DNA of 64,000 bases from Baylisascaris procyonis. Lineage: Eukaryota; Nematoda; Chromadorea; Rhabditida; Ascarididae. This document shows positions 33,401 to 46,672 of the stretch, piece after piece. The notes under the pieces were generated by a model. It was not told the DNA's origin, did not search any database, and saw only the letters and a program-made list of their open reading frames with translations. The number at the start of each line of letters is the position of its first letter. Within the stretch, counting starts at the first letter, position 1. Position numbers and translations under genes: made by a program. The stretch lies in assembly GCA_037389465.1 (NCBI GenBank), contig JAZARR010000214.1, positions 744,001 to 808,000 on the forward strand, written 5' to 3'.

Positions 33401-36400
33401 TCTGAAGAGGATGTCGTTTTGTAATTGATGTTGGGGATGAGTTTGCACTGTAGAGATGAGATCGTAAACAGCTTACAGACAATTCTATTTGAAAGTTCAG
33501 GTCATGTTCCTGTTTGTAGTTTGAGGTTAATTCGAATTTCTAAGCAGTGATGATTTAAAATAGATCTGCAGACGAACCACCACTCCATCTCCTTCCTCCT
33601 CCATCTCCAAGTGAGTAATGACAGCTGTGTGATTGATTCCTCTTGCTTCTTCGCGCTGTCCCGTACTCCTTTCCCCCCACTCCCTTCCTCTCCCTCTTCT
33701 CTTACCTCTGTTTCCTCTCAAATTTTCGCCTAGAGAAGATAAGAGGGATTCCTGTTTACTCTGCATATTGATGGCTATAAATATATTTCTGAAAGCTTTG
33801 TGTTGTAGGTATTTGAGAGACGATTCCTGGAAACGACCACGACTCTCTACGAAACCGAAGGCCGAAATCTCTCTCGAGATCTTGAAGTGATTTTATTTTA
33901 TAATGTTGCGCTTCATCTGCTAATACGTTTTTAATGTCTGGAGCATATGAACTGTGAGGCCCGTTCCTGTTTTCCTATTCGCATCCTCAATCTTGATATC
34001 CACTTCACCAGTTTTTGTACGAGTTTAGAGGTACGTACTCAAGGTTATTATTTGAGGTTCGATCCCCCTAAAATCAGCACCCTATATCCTCCCCTTGGGG
34101 TTTCATAGTTTTACCGAGTCCTTCCTGAGGTCGATGTCTATTAGTTCATTACGGCGAGGGTCGAAAATTTTCGTACAAGATCACCAGCTCACCTCAGTGA
34201 TGAGAAGAAGGCTCAGCATGAATTGTGGAGCAGCTAAAAAATGCTGAGTGAGAGGAAGCAACATAGGCTGCAACTGGAATTTCGTTCTGATGTCCCATCA
34301 AGAATAGATAGTGGTTGCGATTTGGCGTTCACATTTTCACATTAAGGAGATTGTTGTCGTTTCGTTTCGATGATGTTTATGTCAGCTAATATAATCGGCA
34401 TATATTTACATTTGTGATATTCTCTAATTTAGCACATCTTAGACAATCGGAGAAACAGTCATTTGGGATGGAATAAATGTCATAGAGGTATCGATAGCTG
34501 TCTTTTCCAGCTTCTTTAATTTTCAATCATCACACATATCATTGGCCATTTCTAATCGTGTCAAATGTATTAAGGTGCCCGCATATCTATTGCACGTAAA
34601 AAGACGCTTGGAAGAGGAGTCGAATAGAGTTGATTATTATCTCGATGCGAGCACTCGCAAGGAACTGATGGCCGTCGCCGAGAAATCTCTGATTGTCGAC
34701 CATATGGAAGCGTTTATCGACAAAGGCAATTTCGCAATTCTACTTTATTTAACATATATTTATCTTAATAGCTTGAGGTGTTCATATGCACTGGAAAATA
34801 CGCTTTATAGAAGTACATTATGGCAGTGTGCAATATCTGTTTATATGTTTGTCTCGTAGTTTCAACTTGGGATTATGACTAGCAAATTTGGCGAATATAA
34901 TTTACATCCAATGCCAGTTTTCTGCTGTATCTATCGTCTTTCGAGGAAGTTATAGGTGATGAGGGGTACCAAAAAAAGCACATTTCATTCTGTAACGATC
35001 GGACTGTATTTTTTTAACCGGCCGGCATGCAGAATGCAAATTTTTTATAATTTGCGCATACAGTCACATCATCGCCGAGTATGAAAGTGTCACTCCACAA
35101 GTTCATATACGTTATTAATATTTAACATTAGTTTGTAACGAGGTGCAAATCGCATATCATAACAGCATCTCTAATGCGCTTTTGCGAGTGCTTAAACTTT
35201 TCAGTTTTTCTTAAATTTGTTGGCTTGAAGGAGTTTATTCCTGTTTGCTGTAGAGAAGAAAGGAATCAACTCATTGCTCGAATGTGGCATTAGTTATTGA
35301 TAGGATTTGTTTAGGTGTTGAGGCGATGCTGCATGGAGATCATTGTGACGATCTAGCGCTGATCTACTCTCTGCTCGCCCGCACCAAAAATGGCCTCACT
35401 CATCTCAAAAATGCTTTCGCCGCCTACATTAAGGTAGGTGGGTGGAAAGATGATCGTTTGTGCCGCCTACCGAATCTGCATTGCAAGATGATCGTTTGTG
35501 CTCAAAAGGGGCGTAGAAAGAAAGAAATGATTGTGGTCTATGTTGTCAGTACGATTGAAGAACTTCACTCGTGTACATTTTAATGCTTAATTGGCTTTCA
35601 CCTTTCAAACCCCTTATATCGTCGTGGTGGGATTGAAAGCGCTTTTAATCGAATTTGGGTCTATTTGCTTTAAATTCTCAAAATAATCAAAAATTTTTCT
35701 TTATTTTTATGGTGATTGCACCTTGTGATGGAACTAGGTAGAGCAATTGATCCTCAGCCCTGCCTCCACTCTGCCAGTCCCTTCACTCTTCCCCTTCTTC
35801 TCTCTTTTTTTCCTCTTCATACGAACTTAACCACATGAAGAAGTTTCGCTCATCTGTTTGCAACCATAGAATCGTTGAGAATTGAAGGGAGTTAATGTGA
35901 ATGTGACAACCAAAGGTAATTGAGAGTAAAACATTCGTATTCAGACTTATGCTTATTGCACTTGAACACATCGGTGTTGTTTATTTTTGTATGAGGGTTT
36001 CGTTATTGTGAAAGTTTGCTGTTAGGATCGAATCGGGACGTTGAAGTAAAAAATATAAGTAAAAGTTTTATTAATAATTAGGTGAGAGAATCAAGCCATG
36101 AGATTCTCTCAGCTAATTATATTTATAAGAATGGAAGAAGGCAGAGATTTACTTTCGAGTTTCTGCTTACGGATATGGGATTATCCCTCGAGTAGTATTT
36201 TTGTTTTATTATCGTCAGTATAAATGTAAATTATTCAGAAGGTGGGTAAAGCGATGGTAACGGACACCGAACGCGATAAGACACTCGTTGCTGATTTGCT
36301 TGTTATGAAGGGTAAATTAGACAACATTCTGAAAAGGTTCTCCTTTCATTATTCGATCTATCCTTTTCTTCATTAGTTTTCTTATTAATGGGCAAGCACA

Positions 36401-37770
36401 TAAATCTGCTGAATATTGTGCCGTTTCATCTGCATCTCAGCAAAGTAATTAGTCTGCAACGAGAAGAAGGAAGATAGATAAGAGAAATCCTATAGTTAGG
36501 AGAAAAGTTATTATACATTGAGTCGATCGGAGAAGGCCAAATTGAAGGAGATAGGTCGCTGCTTGTGGTATGACGCTATGAATCACTATAAATAACTTAA
36601 GTTTTTGAGTTTTTGTTGCCTGGAATAACCTAAAGTTTCTTTCTATCGGAAATTTTGACTGTTTTGAGGGAAATTATCTTTTTCGGATCACATTCACTTC
36701 AAATGAGGGTTATCACATTCCGCAATAATTTTATTGCATCGTTTTTCTTTTTCTTCAATGGGAATTAATATAAAATCTCTCCTCCCTTCTCTATTATTGA
36801 CTGAAATAATTTTGCATGTTGTTTTCATATATTTTTTAGCTCTGTATTTTGCTAATTTTGAGTTTATATTCAATTGAAGAAAGCGATAGATGGATTGCAG
36901 CAATATAATGTTTGGATGAGTTGTGTTCTCTAAGGTGCACTTATTTTCAGCTGCTTCGAGAATAACGAGAAGTTCGTTCAGGCGGAGAAGGATGCTTTCG
37001 ACTATTTCATTAACACTCGAGCAAACAAACCCGCCGAACTTGTTGGTGCGCATTCTTTATTGATTGCTTATCATACAAGTTTTAATAAGCTAATTCTTGG
37101 CATTAAGATGGTCGGTTTTCATGTGCGAAACCTGATCATTAACGAAAACGGTTGGCTGGTAAGCGAGGAGAAAAATGCATTTCAGCTGATTGCACTATTC
37201 CAGTTTCAGTCACTGGGCTTTCTTTAAGTTTAGACTGCAGAATCTTTCCAGAAAGTATTGGTCGATGATTTCTACCGATGTACGCAATTGTTGGCACGAT
37301 GGTTGAAACACTTTTGAAGTTTTCTAGCAATTGCCATCGATACAACAGGTGTGAATAATTGCAGTAATTGAAATCAGTATTCTCCTTTGAATGGAAATAG
37401 GCATTATCGATTTGTTGAATGTAAGAGGCGATTTATAGAACTCTTTTTTTAAGCCAAATATTTGGACAGTAAACTCCGCTCGGGCAACAAGGAATCGACG
37501 GATGAAGAGCTAGAAATGTTGATGGATCAGGTCATTGTGCTCTTCAGGTTCATTCAAGGTAGATTTCTTGCAGTATTCGTTTTTACAATCTGCATTATGC
37601 AAGTGTTTAGTGATGCTGTTTGCATTTGTGTATTTTACTTGTGTGGCTTCAGTTTTGAGTCATAAAATTGTTGAATATTATCTGCATATTCCTATCGTTT
37701 TGAAATTCCGCAGAAAATCGGTACAGCTGACTGTATAAGTCTGCAGAGAGCGTTTGAAAACTAAATAAAG

Positions 37771-37842
<72 letters not shown>

Positions 37843-40800
37843 TTTTCCATTATTTCTTCCATTTTTCTTTTACCGAGGAGACAGCTGCAAAGGTGCATTA
37901 TGTCGGAAACAATTTTTTCAGTTTGATTTATGTTTAAGAAATTGTGAAGAATGCGAGGCATTAGAAACTTATGTGTTATTTCTTGAGGTTCTTTTATTTG
38001 TTTTTCGAAGAGATTCAGCTCGAAAAGCGCAAATGTTAACCTACGAGATTTCGCAGATCAGTTTTCGCTCTGTCCGTCGAGTGAGTAGAAAAAATGTTAT
38101 GTATATTATTAATATTTGGAAATATCGTAGGACGTGCTGAGAGGAATTAATTATCTGTAAAATGGATTAAGTATGAAGAAAAAAGAGCAATTGTAGGAAA
38201 AGTCAAAATATTCAAATTAAATACCTGCTACGATGGAATATTGAAAGGGAAATATTGTAGGACGAAAATAAGCAAAGTGCCGTTTCAAAATGAGGAGACA
38301 ATATTCTTCTACAATCCCCTCCCCTTCTGCCGATTTCGGTGAGAAGCTATCGCAGTGCAGCATCGGTGCCTAGTCTTGAGTTATGCTCATGTCGTTCTCA
38401 TATCAGCCCGCTTGGGTTCTTTGCAAACGCAAGTCAGTTTGCGATTGCAGGGAAGGACGTGTTCGAAGCGTTCTATAAGAAGGATCTCGCGAAACGTTTG
38501 CTACTGGGAAGGAGTGCATCGGTGGATGCCGAAAAATCTATGCTTTCTAAGCTTAAACAAGGTTTTGCTTTCTATCCGATATTTATGCATTATGCTGAGT
38601 TCCCTTCGATTAAAAAATTGACGATCTAATTTTTAAAATAAAGCTTTTACTTTTAATTTGAATTGGTTCATTATTCAATGGCGTTATGTTGAATGTTTTA
38701 GTTGCAAAGTCGATGTTGAAAAAAGAACGAAACAGCTCTATGAAATCGAAGATTCTTTTGAAAGTTCTGTCGCCTTGAAGAGCATATTATATTTGATTTT
38801 GAATCGATGTTTGTCTCCTAAAAGTAATTCGTTCATTCTTCGATAGAATTATTATAGAATATATGAAGATAATGTGGTGCGTATGCAGCATTAGTAATTC
38901 ATCAAATGAGCAACGCATTCTTACGCGAGATATTGTGGCATAGTCGATGCTAATAGCTCATTTCTATGTTTTTTCTGACCTCTGTTTAATCTTCTCTTTT
39001 GGGCTGCTTTAGATTTTCCCCTTTTTCATAACGTTGCCTTTAAAAGCCACAAATCTTTCTGGACTATCTCGAGTATTTTTAATTTTCTGTGGTGTTCGGC
39101 AGCCGTTGATTCATCCAACAGTTTACTAAAATGGAGTGTGGATGCATCAGAAATCGGGTCAAACGAATTACTATCCAAACTCGAAAAAGGGGGGGGGGAG
39201 GTGGGAGACAGATGATGTCTTCCTCTGACTTTTTTTTTTTGAAGTTGCGGCGTTACCAAATATAGTCGTTCGAACAGGAGTTTTCAGTAATCACTGATAC
39301 ATTCAAAAATGTTGATTTCACATTTTAACCAGAGCAGCACTTAATGCTTTATACTATTTTAAAAAGGCATAAAAGAATATGATATTTATAAGGGTTGAAG
39401 TATTGCTTTATTGCAGAATGTGGAGCTGGCTTCACAACCAAACTCGAGGGTATGTTCAAAGATATGGAGTTGTCGAAGGATCTTGCAGTCGCATTCAAAC
39501 AAGTTTGTTGAATCGCCTGTTGAATTTGCGTTTCTTTTAAATCGTTGCTTCCAGTAAAAGATAGCTGCATAGTGATGATATTGTTGATGAGCCGATAAAC
39601 TTTATAAATAAATGCATTGAATGCATAAAACTCATAGTGGAATAATGTTGCTTGTTATTGATTTTATCTTATAGCGTAAACACTTTGATTTGTCTAATTT
39701 TTGAGTGTTTTGGTTATTCACGAGATTATTCAAATGGTTTGCTATTTATTTTGAACCAAAATGTTATGCGTAATTTTGTTTATTTTCACGTAAATCAATC
39801 AAATGTTGATATTTTTGTTGTATTGGAGATGCCATATCGCATCGAAAATGCGTTATCATATCTTTTGTGCAGAGGATCCAGGTGTCTTCGTTGTTACCAC
39901 TTCACCTGAGGAGTTTTATAAATGACAATGTTGGCAATTTCGATAGATTTTCTGTTAACGAAACGATTTAACATTTGTGAAAATATGATACATTATGCTC
40001 GATGACTTTCATTGTTTTAGTACTTCGATCACGGTGGTCCCGATCGGACGCTGCAGCATAGTGATGGTCGTATCGAATTCAGTGTGAATGTGCTAACGAT
40101 GGGACATTGGCCTTCATATGAACCAATGGACGTCGTTATCCCACCCTATTTGGCCGAATATCAAGAACTCTTCAAACGAGTGCGTTCTGCAGTTTGCGTT
40201 TTAATTTTTTTTTCAAACTTTGTTCGATGTGTCGGTCACTTTGAAATCGAACTTATGTATCCCCGATTGAAGTCGAATCAAAAATGAGTTTTGCAATGTT
40301 TTATGACGCCTAGGTGATAATCTTAAATAATACTGTAAACAGTAAATTTTTTCCGTTACCTACTAAAACATTTTCGGCCACGTCCGGTGAATGTTCGGTA
40401 ATGATCCAGTAATAGCAGTTCTAGTGGAAACGAGCGCAGAACGTGATAAAGGTGCTGGTCCAATATGCGCTTTTCCACTTCGCTTGCCTGAATAGACAGT
40501 TTCACAAACTAGTAACAAAATAATGAATTATGCGGGATATTGCCGCTATATCTTAGATCAAATCTTAGATGCAATTTTGGCAAAAGTCTTGGTTCTTCTT
40601 AGTTTGAAGCATGAAATGGAAATCCGAATGCTGGCAGATTTGTTACTCCTTTAAATGTCTATTGAATTCTAATATATTAGGTCACATCTCTAGATAACGA
40701 GTTTCATTCTTGAATACGGAAGTTTGTTCAATCGGATCGGAGAGGGAGAGGGAGAGGGAGTTCTTTCGCATCCAAATCTAAAAAGAGAAATACTGCGTGG

Positions 40801-43800
40801 AGGATGTCTTGTATCCAGAGTAGTGCAGTTCACTTATTTGTGTCGGATAGGTGTTACGATGGTTGTCGTTCTATTTTAAAGTTTATTCGATTTGATGCTA
40901 AAATAAAGCAATTTGCAGTTCTATTTGTCGAAGCATAGTGGTCGCAAGTTACAATGGCAGCACAGTCTGGCGCAGGTTCTATTGCGGGCTCATTTCAAAC
41001 CATCGGTAGGATCGTTTACGCGTTCCTTCTATTGTATCTCTAGTAAACACTCTCAGATTCATTGCCGTTTGAACTTGACGAGGGAGTTGTGCTATTTGAA
41101 TTGCTGACGATTGACACCGGTAATTCCTACTGAATAGAACGTATGATATTCTTGTGATGCAACATTACTGATCTGCTTCTCAGCAATCGAATTCAACAAA
41201 TTGTGGTTAATTCGAATAGCTGATCAGCATACTCCCCAAATAGTGATCTAATAGTAATATTTCTCATAACTGTTTCTCTGCTCTTATATAAGACCGAATT
41301 ATGATAACATCATCTAAAAACTATTCAGTTTTCTAAGTTTCAATACAGTAGCTGTGATGGAGAGGCGGACTTATATAAGTGCTCACAGATGTTTCTTTAG
41401 TTAAAGAAAGCAAGGTGTTTCTACTTTTCTGAGTTCATTCTACTTATATAGAATTGTGCTGGAGGTACATTGACTATTCTGCGGTGTGGATTTGGAGATA
41501 TTGCGTTTTAATGTGATGATTAGGTGCTTTGAAGGCAGAAAACGTCTAAAAGGGGTGCGATGGTCTTTTGCTGTTAATGCTGTTATTTTTATCGATGTTA
41601 TCGCCGATGTAATTCTTCGTGGTTTTAGGTTTTAGCATCGACTGCAGGTTTACTTTGATGTTTCGGTCGATAATGATTTGATAAATTGAAGTTTTTTGAG
41701 GTTGTTTTGATTGAAATTTGATTGCAACGAAGGTTGGCGAGGTCTGTAGCAGCCTTTATGCTGATGCATCATTTTAGGTGGTGAAGGAGCTGCAAGTGTC
41801 AATGTTCCAAGCGTTGGTTTTATTGCTTTTCAATGAGAAAACTGAATGGACCGTCGAAGAAATCGGCGCTTCGACTAAAATCGGTATTTTTATGTGTTTT
41901 CGCTTCGATTTTATATATAAGGAGCACTCGGCAAATTTGTATGACTTTTTCAACAAACTGGAAAACGCTAAATGATTTCTATGAATGTGTAATCGGTTGG
42001 CTGTAAATTTCTGCCAGTCGATTGTAAGTCCATTCAGAAATTTCCATATTCCTATGCAAGAAATCAGACCCACGCAGTGAATTTGGTAATTTTTTTCGAA
42101 AATCAACACATTTCGATTACATTCCGTGTGGTTGCTGGTATCAAGCAGAACATAATGGTATGAATTTTTGGATGTTGTTATCTGGAATTGCCGTGGCTTT
42201 GTTGAAGAGCCTTAACCGGTCTATTTATTACTTCATACTGCATGACTTATTCAGAGTTTCGACTAACTTAACCTTAGAAACGGAGGAATTCTAGAAATAA
42301 TCTCGAAATCTGAACCTAGAAGGTCACGAAAAGTGGATGGATTTTATGGAAGAGAACTGGAAGTTTCCACCTTTTTGGCATCACTGTTAAAGACCAATAT
42401 GATCCCTTCAGGTCATTGATGCTGCTACCTTACTGCCTAAGTTTTTTTGCGTTATTTATAGAAGTCAGATTTTGTAAAATAAGAATTCGTTGATGACCGA
42501 CCTGTCTCAAAATGTTTTGTTTAACTTGCGCTTGTGGGACATGCGAAGTATTCAAATTTCATTAATGTCCAGCGTTGATGACTGCAAATTGGCAAACCCC
42601 CTCCCTTATATCCTTTATTAGTCCATTACTGCTAGCCTATTTTCGATCAGCACCAATAGCCAGTACGAACGTGAGTGACAAAACCATTCATAAATGGTCA
42701 TAATTTCTCAGAGGCCAGCTCATGTGATTGCTGCTCTTTATCCACAACAAGCAGCTACCAGTGGCCTTCGGCCACCGAGATGCCTGTCTGTACTTGCTTG
42801 TTGCTGAATGCGGCTCTATAGCTTTTGATCTTTACTGTCACTTCATCTGCTAATGGTGAATTTCCCAAAATCGCTGGAAACTCTTAGCCCACGCCATAAA
42901 CGTGAAAACCTATAATTTTGAGAAGCATTCACTGGCTGAAATGCATCCACTGCATTTTCAATTGGATTCATTCCAGCCATCTTGCAGAGTAAGTGTTCGA
43001 AGTGTTGGCGGTCAACATCCTGAGAAATAAGTACGATATCGCAATTTTCTTAGTGTCGCTTTGCTTGCACATCTTGCGAAGCGGCTTCTATCACTTGTAA
43101 TGATCAATATTTTTACATACAGCCAACAATATTTCGAAAATGATTTCGGTTGTTTTTATATGATTTGTTTTGTGAAGTTGAAGTTGTGAGTTTTAATGGA
43201 ATAATTTTTGAAGCGTAGGTGACAATATTTTAGAAAATATTCGCCGACTTTTTTATCGCTCAACTTTTATCAGGTTTTTCATTCATTTAATCCGTTTTAT
43301 GTGTATTTTCAACTGATTTTCTTTATAATATCTTACTGAGCGTGCGTTGTTGTGATCTGTTGCCAAAATTTTGCAGAAAAATTTGCGATGCAAAATCTCA
43401 AAAAATTTTTTGCTTGCTGCCTTCTCCCAAATTTGTGCAATAGTCATTAAGCAGCGAAATGCTCAAGCTTAAGCATTTTCCTTGGTTGAATCCGAATCTG
43501 GTTCGTGGATCCATTAACGATTTTGCTTGATATTAACAATAAAGTAATGTGCATGATCAGAGGCGCGTTTCATTCGACGGAATGCGTTATAATGAGGTTG
43601 TGAAATATTCCACTTTTAATTATGAACTCTCATATCCTTAGTTATATCCTTAGACTCGAGAAAATAGACGATTTTCGCTTAAAAAGTTGGTCGGTGTGGT
43701 TTTCTCATTCTGAAGAGAGTGTGTTGAAAACTTTTTTGAAAGAACATTTACAAAGAAGAGCCACCATGATTCTAAGAGCACTCTGTTATTAATAGCGAAG

Positions 43801-45087
43801 TGTTTCGGCTCGCTGAACGAGCTTCTTTCTCTTTCCAAAAGCAGTCTAGCTTTGAAGCAGATTTGTATAGGTTGCTTCAAGTCTCTGGGTGGCTGAAGAC
43901 TGGCGAAGGGGGAATTGAAGGAACCCTCATGGGACAAGGAGTAATATACTTAGACGAATATGTTCAAGGTTATCCAGTGGTTTTCATTTTTGTGATTGGT
44001 CAAGTGAATTCATGTCAATACCAGCTGATGTCGATACGATGTTTTTCTGATGTCGTTGTTGTAGTTTCTTGGCAAGGGACGATCCGTTACATGGACTTAA
44101 TTAAATTTATTTTTGTTCATGCCTTGAATCATCTTTTCTCCACCTTCGTCTCTGAGCTCATCTTTCGATGTGCCTTATTGCTTAGTAATGAAAGTAAGTA
44201 CCCAAAAATTGATTGTCTTTTTGCAGTGTAATTAAATATTGTTTACAGAGAAAGGTGAGCTTGAAAGAACATTGCAATCATTGGCGTGTGGCAGACTTCG
44301 AGTGCTCTTGAAGACACCACGTGGGAAGGACATCAAAGCACATGATAAGTTGACGTTCAATGGGGAGTGCAATGACAAACTCTATCGAATACGTATCAGT
44401 CAAGTGCAGATGAAGGAGACGGTTTGTACTCACCAATATCATCTCGTAGACGCTTTCGCGCAATGAAGAAACGAAACGGCTTGTTGGGGGATGCAATTGA
44501 ACGAATAGGTGGAAACTCGAAATGGGTGCTGGGAAAGGAAGGGTTAGCCAACGCTCATCGTCTAAGGTGTAGTCGTCGAGAAGGGGTTCATTGATTGTAT
44601 CAGCGAGTTCTGCTTTCTGCTGATAACGCTGCTCCCATTATGTCTTCAGAGTCTAGAGACTTTTATGAGGGCAAGCTTATCTGATCTCATTTTATATCAT
44701 CTTTTTGCGTCTTTGCAGGAGGGCGCATAGAGGTTATTTTATTCATGGATATATTAGAATGTCTAGAATCTTAATGTTGGTTAAGCTCCTAGCAGTATAT
44801 GATCTCTGTTGACTGTATCATTTGTGAGTGAATTATAGGCAGAAGAACATTCGCAGACCGAGGAACAGATCTTCCAAGATCGCCAGTATCAGATCGACGC
44901 GGCAATAGTGCGCATAATGAAGACCCGCAAGAGCCTCGCTCACCAACTGCTCATCTCGGAGCTGTTCAAACAGTTGCGCTTCTCTGTGAAAGCGGTCGAC
45001 CTCAAAAAGCGAATCGAGAGTCTCATCGAGCGTGAGTATATGTGTCGCGATAAGGAAGACCCCAATACTTACAACTATGTTGCTTGA
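27478..45087 (+). CDS. cul-4: Cullin-4, scaffold of CRL4 ubiquitin ligase (19 coding exons)
   Basis: Exons: 27478-27754, 28821-28939, 29951-30124, 31123-31196, 32065-32176, 32922-32984, 33809-33886, 34575-34725, 35315-35433, 36239-36336, 36951-37045, 37454-37558, 38451-38561, 39417-39502, 40021-40179, 40919-41005, 41778-41883, 44249-44421, 44839-45087. All phases close, giving 811 residues (human CUL4A 759, CUL4B 913). The match to CUL4 is continuous from KKLVIRNF (about 85-92) to the terminal YNYVA. Landmarks: N-terminal helical repeats that bind DDB1, [36 protein letters not shown], and the C-terminal winged helix with IVRIMKTRK, whose Lys757 is the NEDD8 site. Its role is to join DDB1-DCAF substrate receptors to RBX1/E2. 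The first ~84 residues are unlike other cullins; 27478 is the first in-frame ATG after a stop at 27379, but an earlier exon is possible. Intron 8 appears to use a GC donor. Confidence 0.95.
34726..35314 (+). other. Probable GC-AG intron in cullin-4
   Basis: Exon 8 codes DHMEAFIDK and must join exon 9 ([17 protein letters not shown]) through a glycine to keep the cullin-4 alignment. That needs the exon to end at 34725 (AAAG) followed by GCAATT. No GT donor nearby gives the right frame without adding a hydrophobic insert. Confidence 0.7.
36074..36120. repeat. Near-perfect inverted repeat in cullin-4 intron 9
   Basis: Arms of 19 bases (36074-36092 and 36102-36120) with one mismatch, around a 9-base loop. 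The hairpin lies 118 bases before exon 10. It resembles a small foldback element or a short RNA hairpin; the stem is shorter than that of a typical microRNA precursor. Confidence 0.85.
37775..37840. repeat. AT dinucleotide microsatellite in cullin-4 intron 12
   Basis: About 66 bases of uninterrupted AT repeat inside the intron 37559-38450. Confidence 0.97.
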
Positions 45088-46348
45088 TGTTTTATCGGAA
45101 TGAAGTGGTCACACTACTTTGCGGTGAGCACTTTCTATATGGATCTACTTCCGCAATGCGCTTACACATCCGGTGGATCAGTTTGAAACACGACAAGTTG
45201 GGTTACATCGTCTGCTTATGTGACATCGATTCACACATTGTTGGAATAATTACTTCTGCTGAAGTTTTGAGAGGAACGGTTGCCACTGAATGGTTGCCAA
45301 AATTTATCATATTCGAGGTCAGTGAGGGGATTGAATAATTTACTGAAAATGTCCTTTTTTTAAGTTGGACGCATGAGATTCTCGCCATTCAATTGGTATG
45401 ATCTATGTTATTGTATAGTTTATTTCTCTTCATTTAGTAGCAATGAGTTTCCGAAGTCGGTCATAAGTTTTGCTGTGTAGGAGAGATTTTACTCAATACC
45501 GATTTCTTTTCTGTCGTTTGATCGCTTTTTTATCGTTTCATTTGAAAATTGTGCTAATTGCTCTTGCGATAACTCATTAAACTTACCGTTTGAATAACAA
45601 TGAATCGATGATGCTTCTTCGTTTTTATGCATTATGGCACAGGCAACCCCTCTTGCACTGTTGTTATCGATGGGGTTCAATTTGAATTATCGGTTCGGTC
45701 ATCGAGTTTGCTTGTGAAATGAAAGCGCCCTCTCACGTTATTTAAATATTTATCCAAAAGTCCATGTCGAAACAACATGCAATAAGAGAGGGGCGACTAA
45801 TTTCACAATCAGTTTAATAGATTATAATCTAGAATTCCGTTGAGTTCATTTCACTTGATCTAAATATTCAATAACCTTTCTCTGCAAGGGTTTATTCTAA
45901 GAATCTTTGAAGTGAACTTTTCAGCCCTATTCAGTTTTCGAAATTTTACAAGGAGCTGTTTTTGATTCAACTTTACTAACAGTTTTTTTCGTCGATTCTA
46001 GTTGAAAGAAAGGGCCGTTATTTTTTCTTGATCACGTGTGCTTCTGCCTTCAAAAATAGATATGGAGGTTGCTTTATGAATGTTTTACTGAAATACCGTT
46101 TTTTCAGTTGTGCACCCGGAAATATTGAAACGGGTACCAGACTTATGTTTGTTTTGACTTTTTGACTCGTAAAAGTTAACAAAAACTATAAACTTCCGAG
46201 GTTTTTTTTTTTTCGCACGCCCCTCCCTTTTGCAAGTGGAAGTTGTGGTTGTGTGCCTGCAGTCGAGTGTTATATTTTCTTTGCATTTTGGCTTCTCATT
46301 TGAGGGAATCCTTTGTGCACTTTTCCCTCATTGTATATTTAATGTCGA

Positions 46349-46354
46349 AATAAA
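46349..46354 (+). terminator. Candidate cullin-4 polyadenylation signal
   Basis: The first plus-strand AATAAA I find after the cullin-4 stop, implying a 3' untranslated region of about 1.3 kb. Nearer AATAAT/AATAAC variants exist and could be used instead. Confidence 0.4.
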
Positions 46355-46642
46355 GCTGCAGGTAATTTCAGTCCATCCCTGAATATATCAGATTTTTATG
46401 AAGCAAGACGAAGCAGAATTTTGAAGGAGCTGGTTTGGGAATGGTGATGCTGTTGGGGAAAAGAAGAAAGGTAAGGCAAGAAAGAGCGAATCCTCATCGA
46501 TGGTTCGAGATGCGAATAAAACATTAGCAGAATTTGGAACCAAATCCTTCTGAATGAATTACTGGAACACCTCCTTTGTTTCGCTGACCTTTTTCTTCGA
46601 ATAATCATGAATTTTATACGTAAGCGAATATCGTAACCATTA

Positions 46643-46648
46643 TTTATT
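46643..46648 (-). terminator. Polyadenylation signal of the EGF/VWD/fibrinogen gene
   Basis: AATAAA on the minus strand 25 bases after the TAA stop of the minus-strand gene, giving a very short 3' untranslated region. Confidence 0.65.
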
Positions 46649-46672
46649 ATGAGCGAAAGTCCATATATCATC

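Noticed and set aside
34726..34859. Extension of cullin-4 exon 8 to a later GT donor or to the stop at 34857
   Set aside because: It would insert a hydrophobic Leu/Tyr/Ile stretch in the middle of a conserved helical repeat. The GC donor at 34726 restores the family alignment.
43800..44231. A 143-codon plus-strand frame in cullin-4 intron 17
   Set aside because: It opens at TTG, its second half is low-complexity hydrophobic, it ends just before the exon 18 acceptor, and including it would disrupt the conserved cullin-4 junction.
45084..45338. An 84-codon plus-strand frame right after the cullin-4 stop
   Set aside because: It lies in the presumed 3' untranslated region, has no family and no start context. 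The cullin C-terminus YNYVA and stop are conserved, so it is not an extension.
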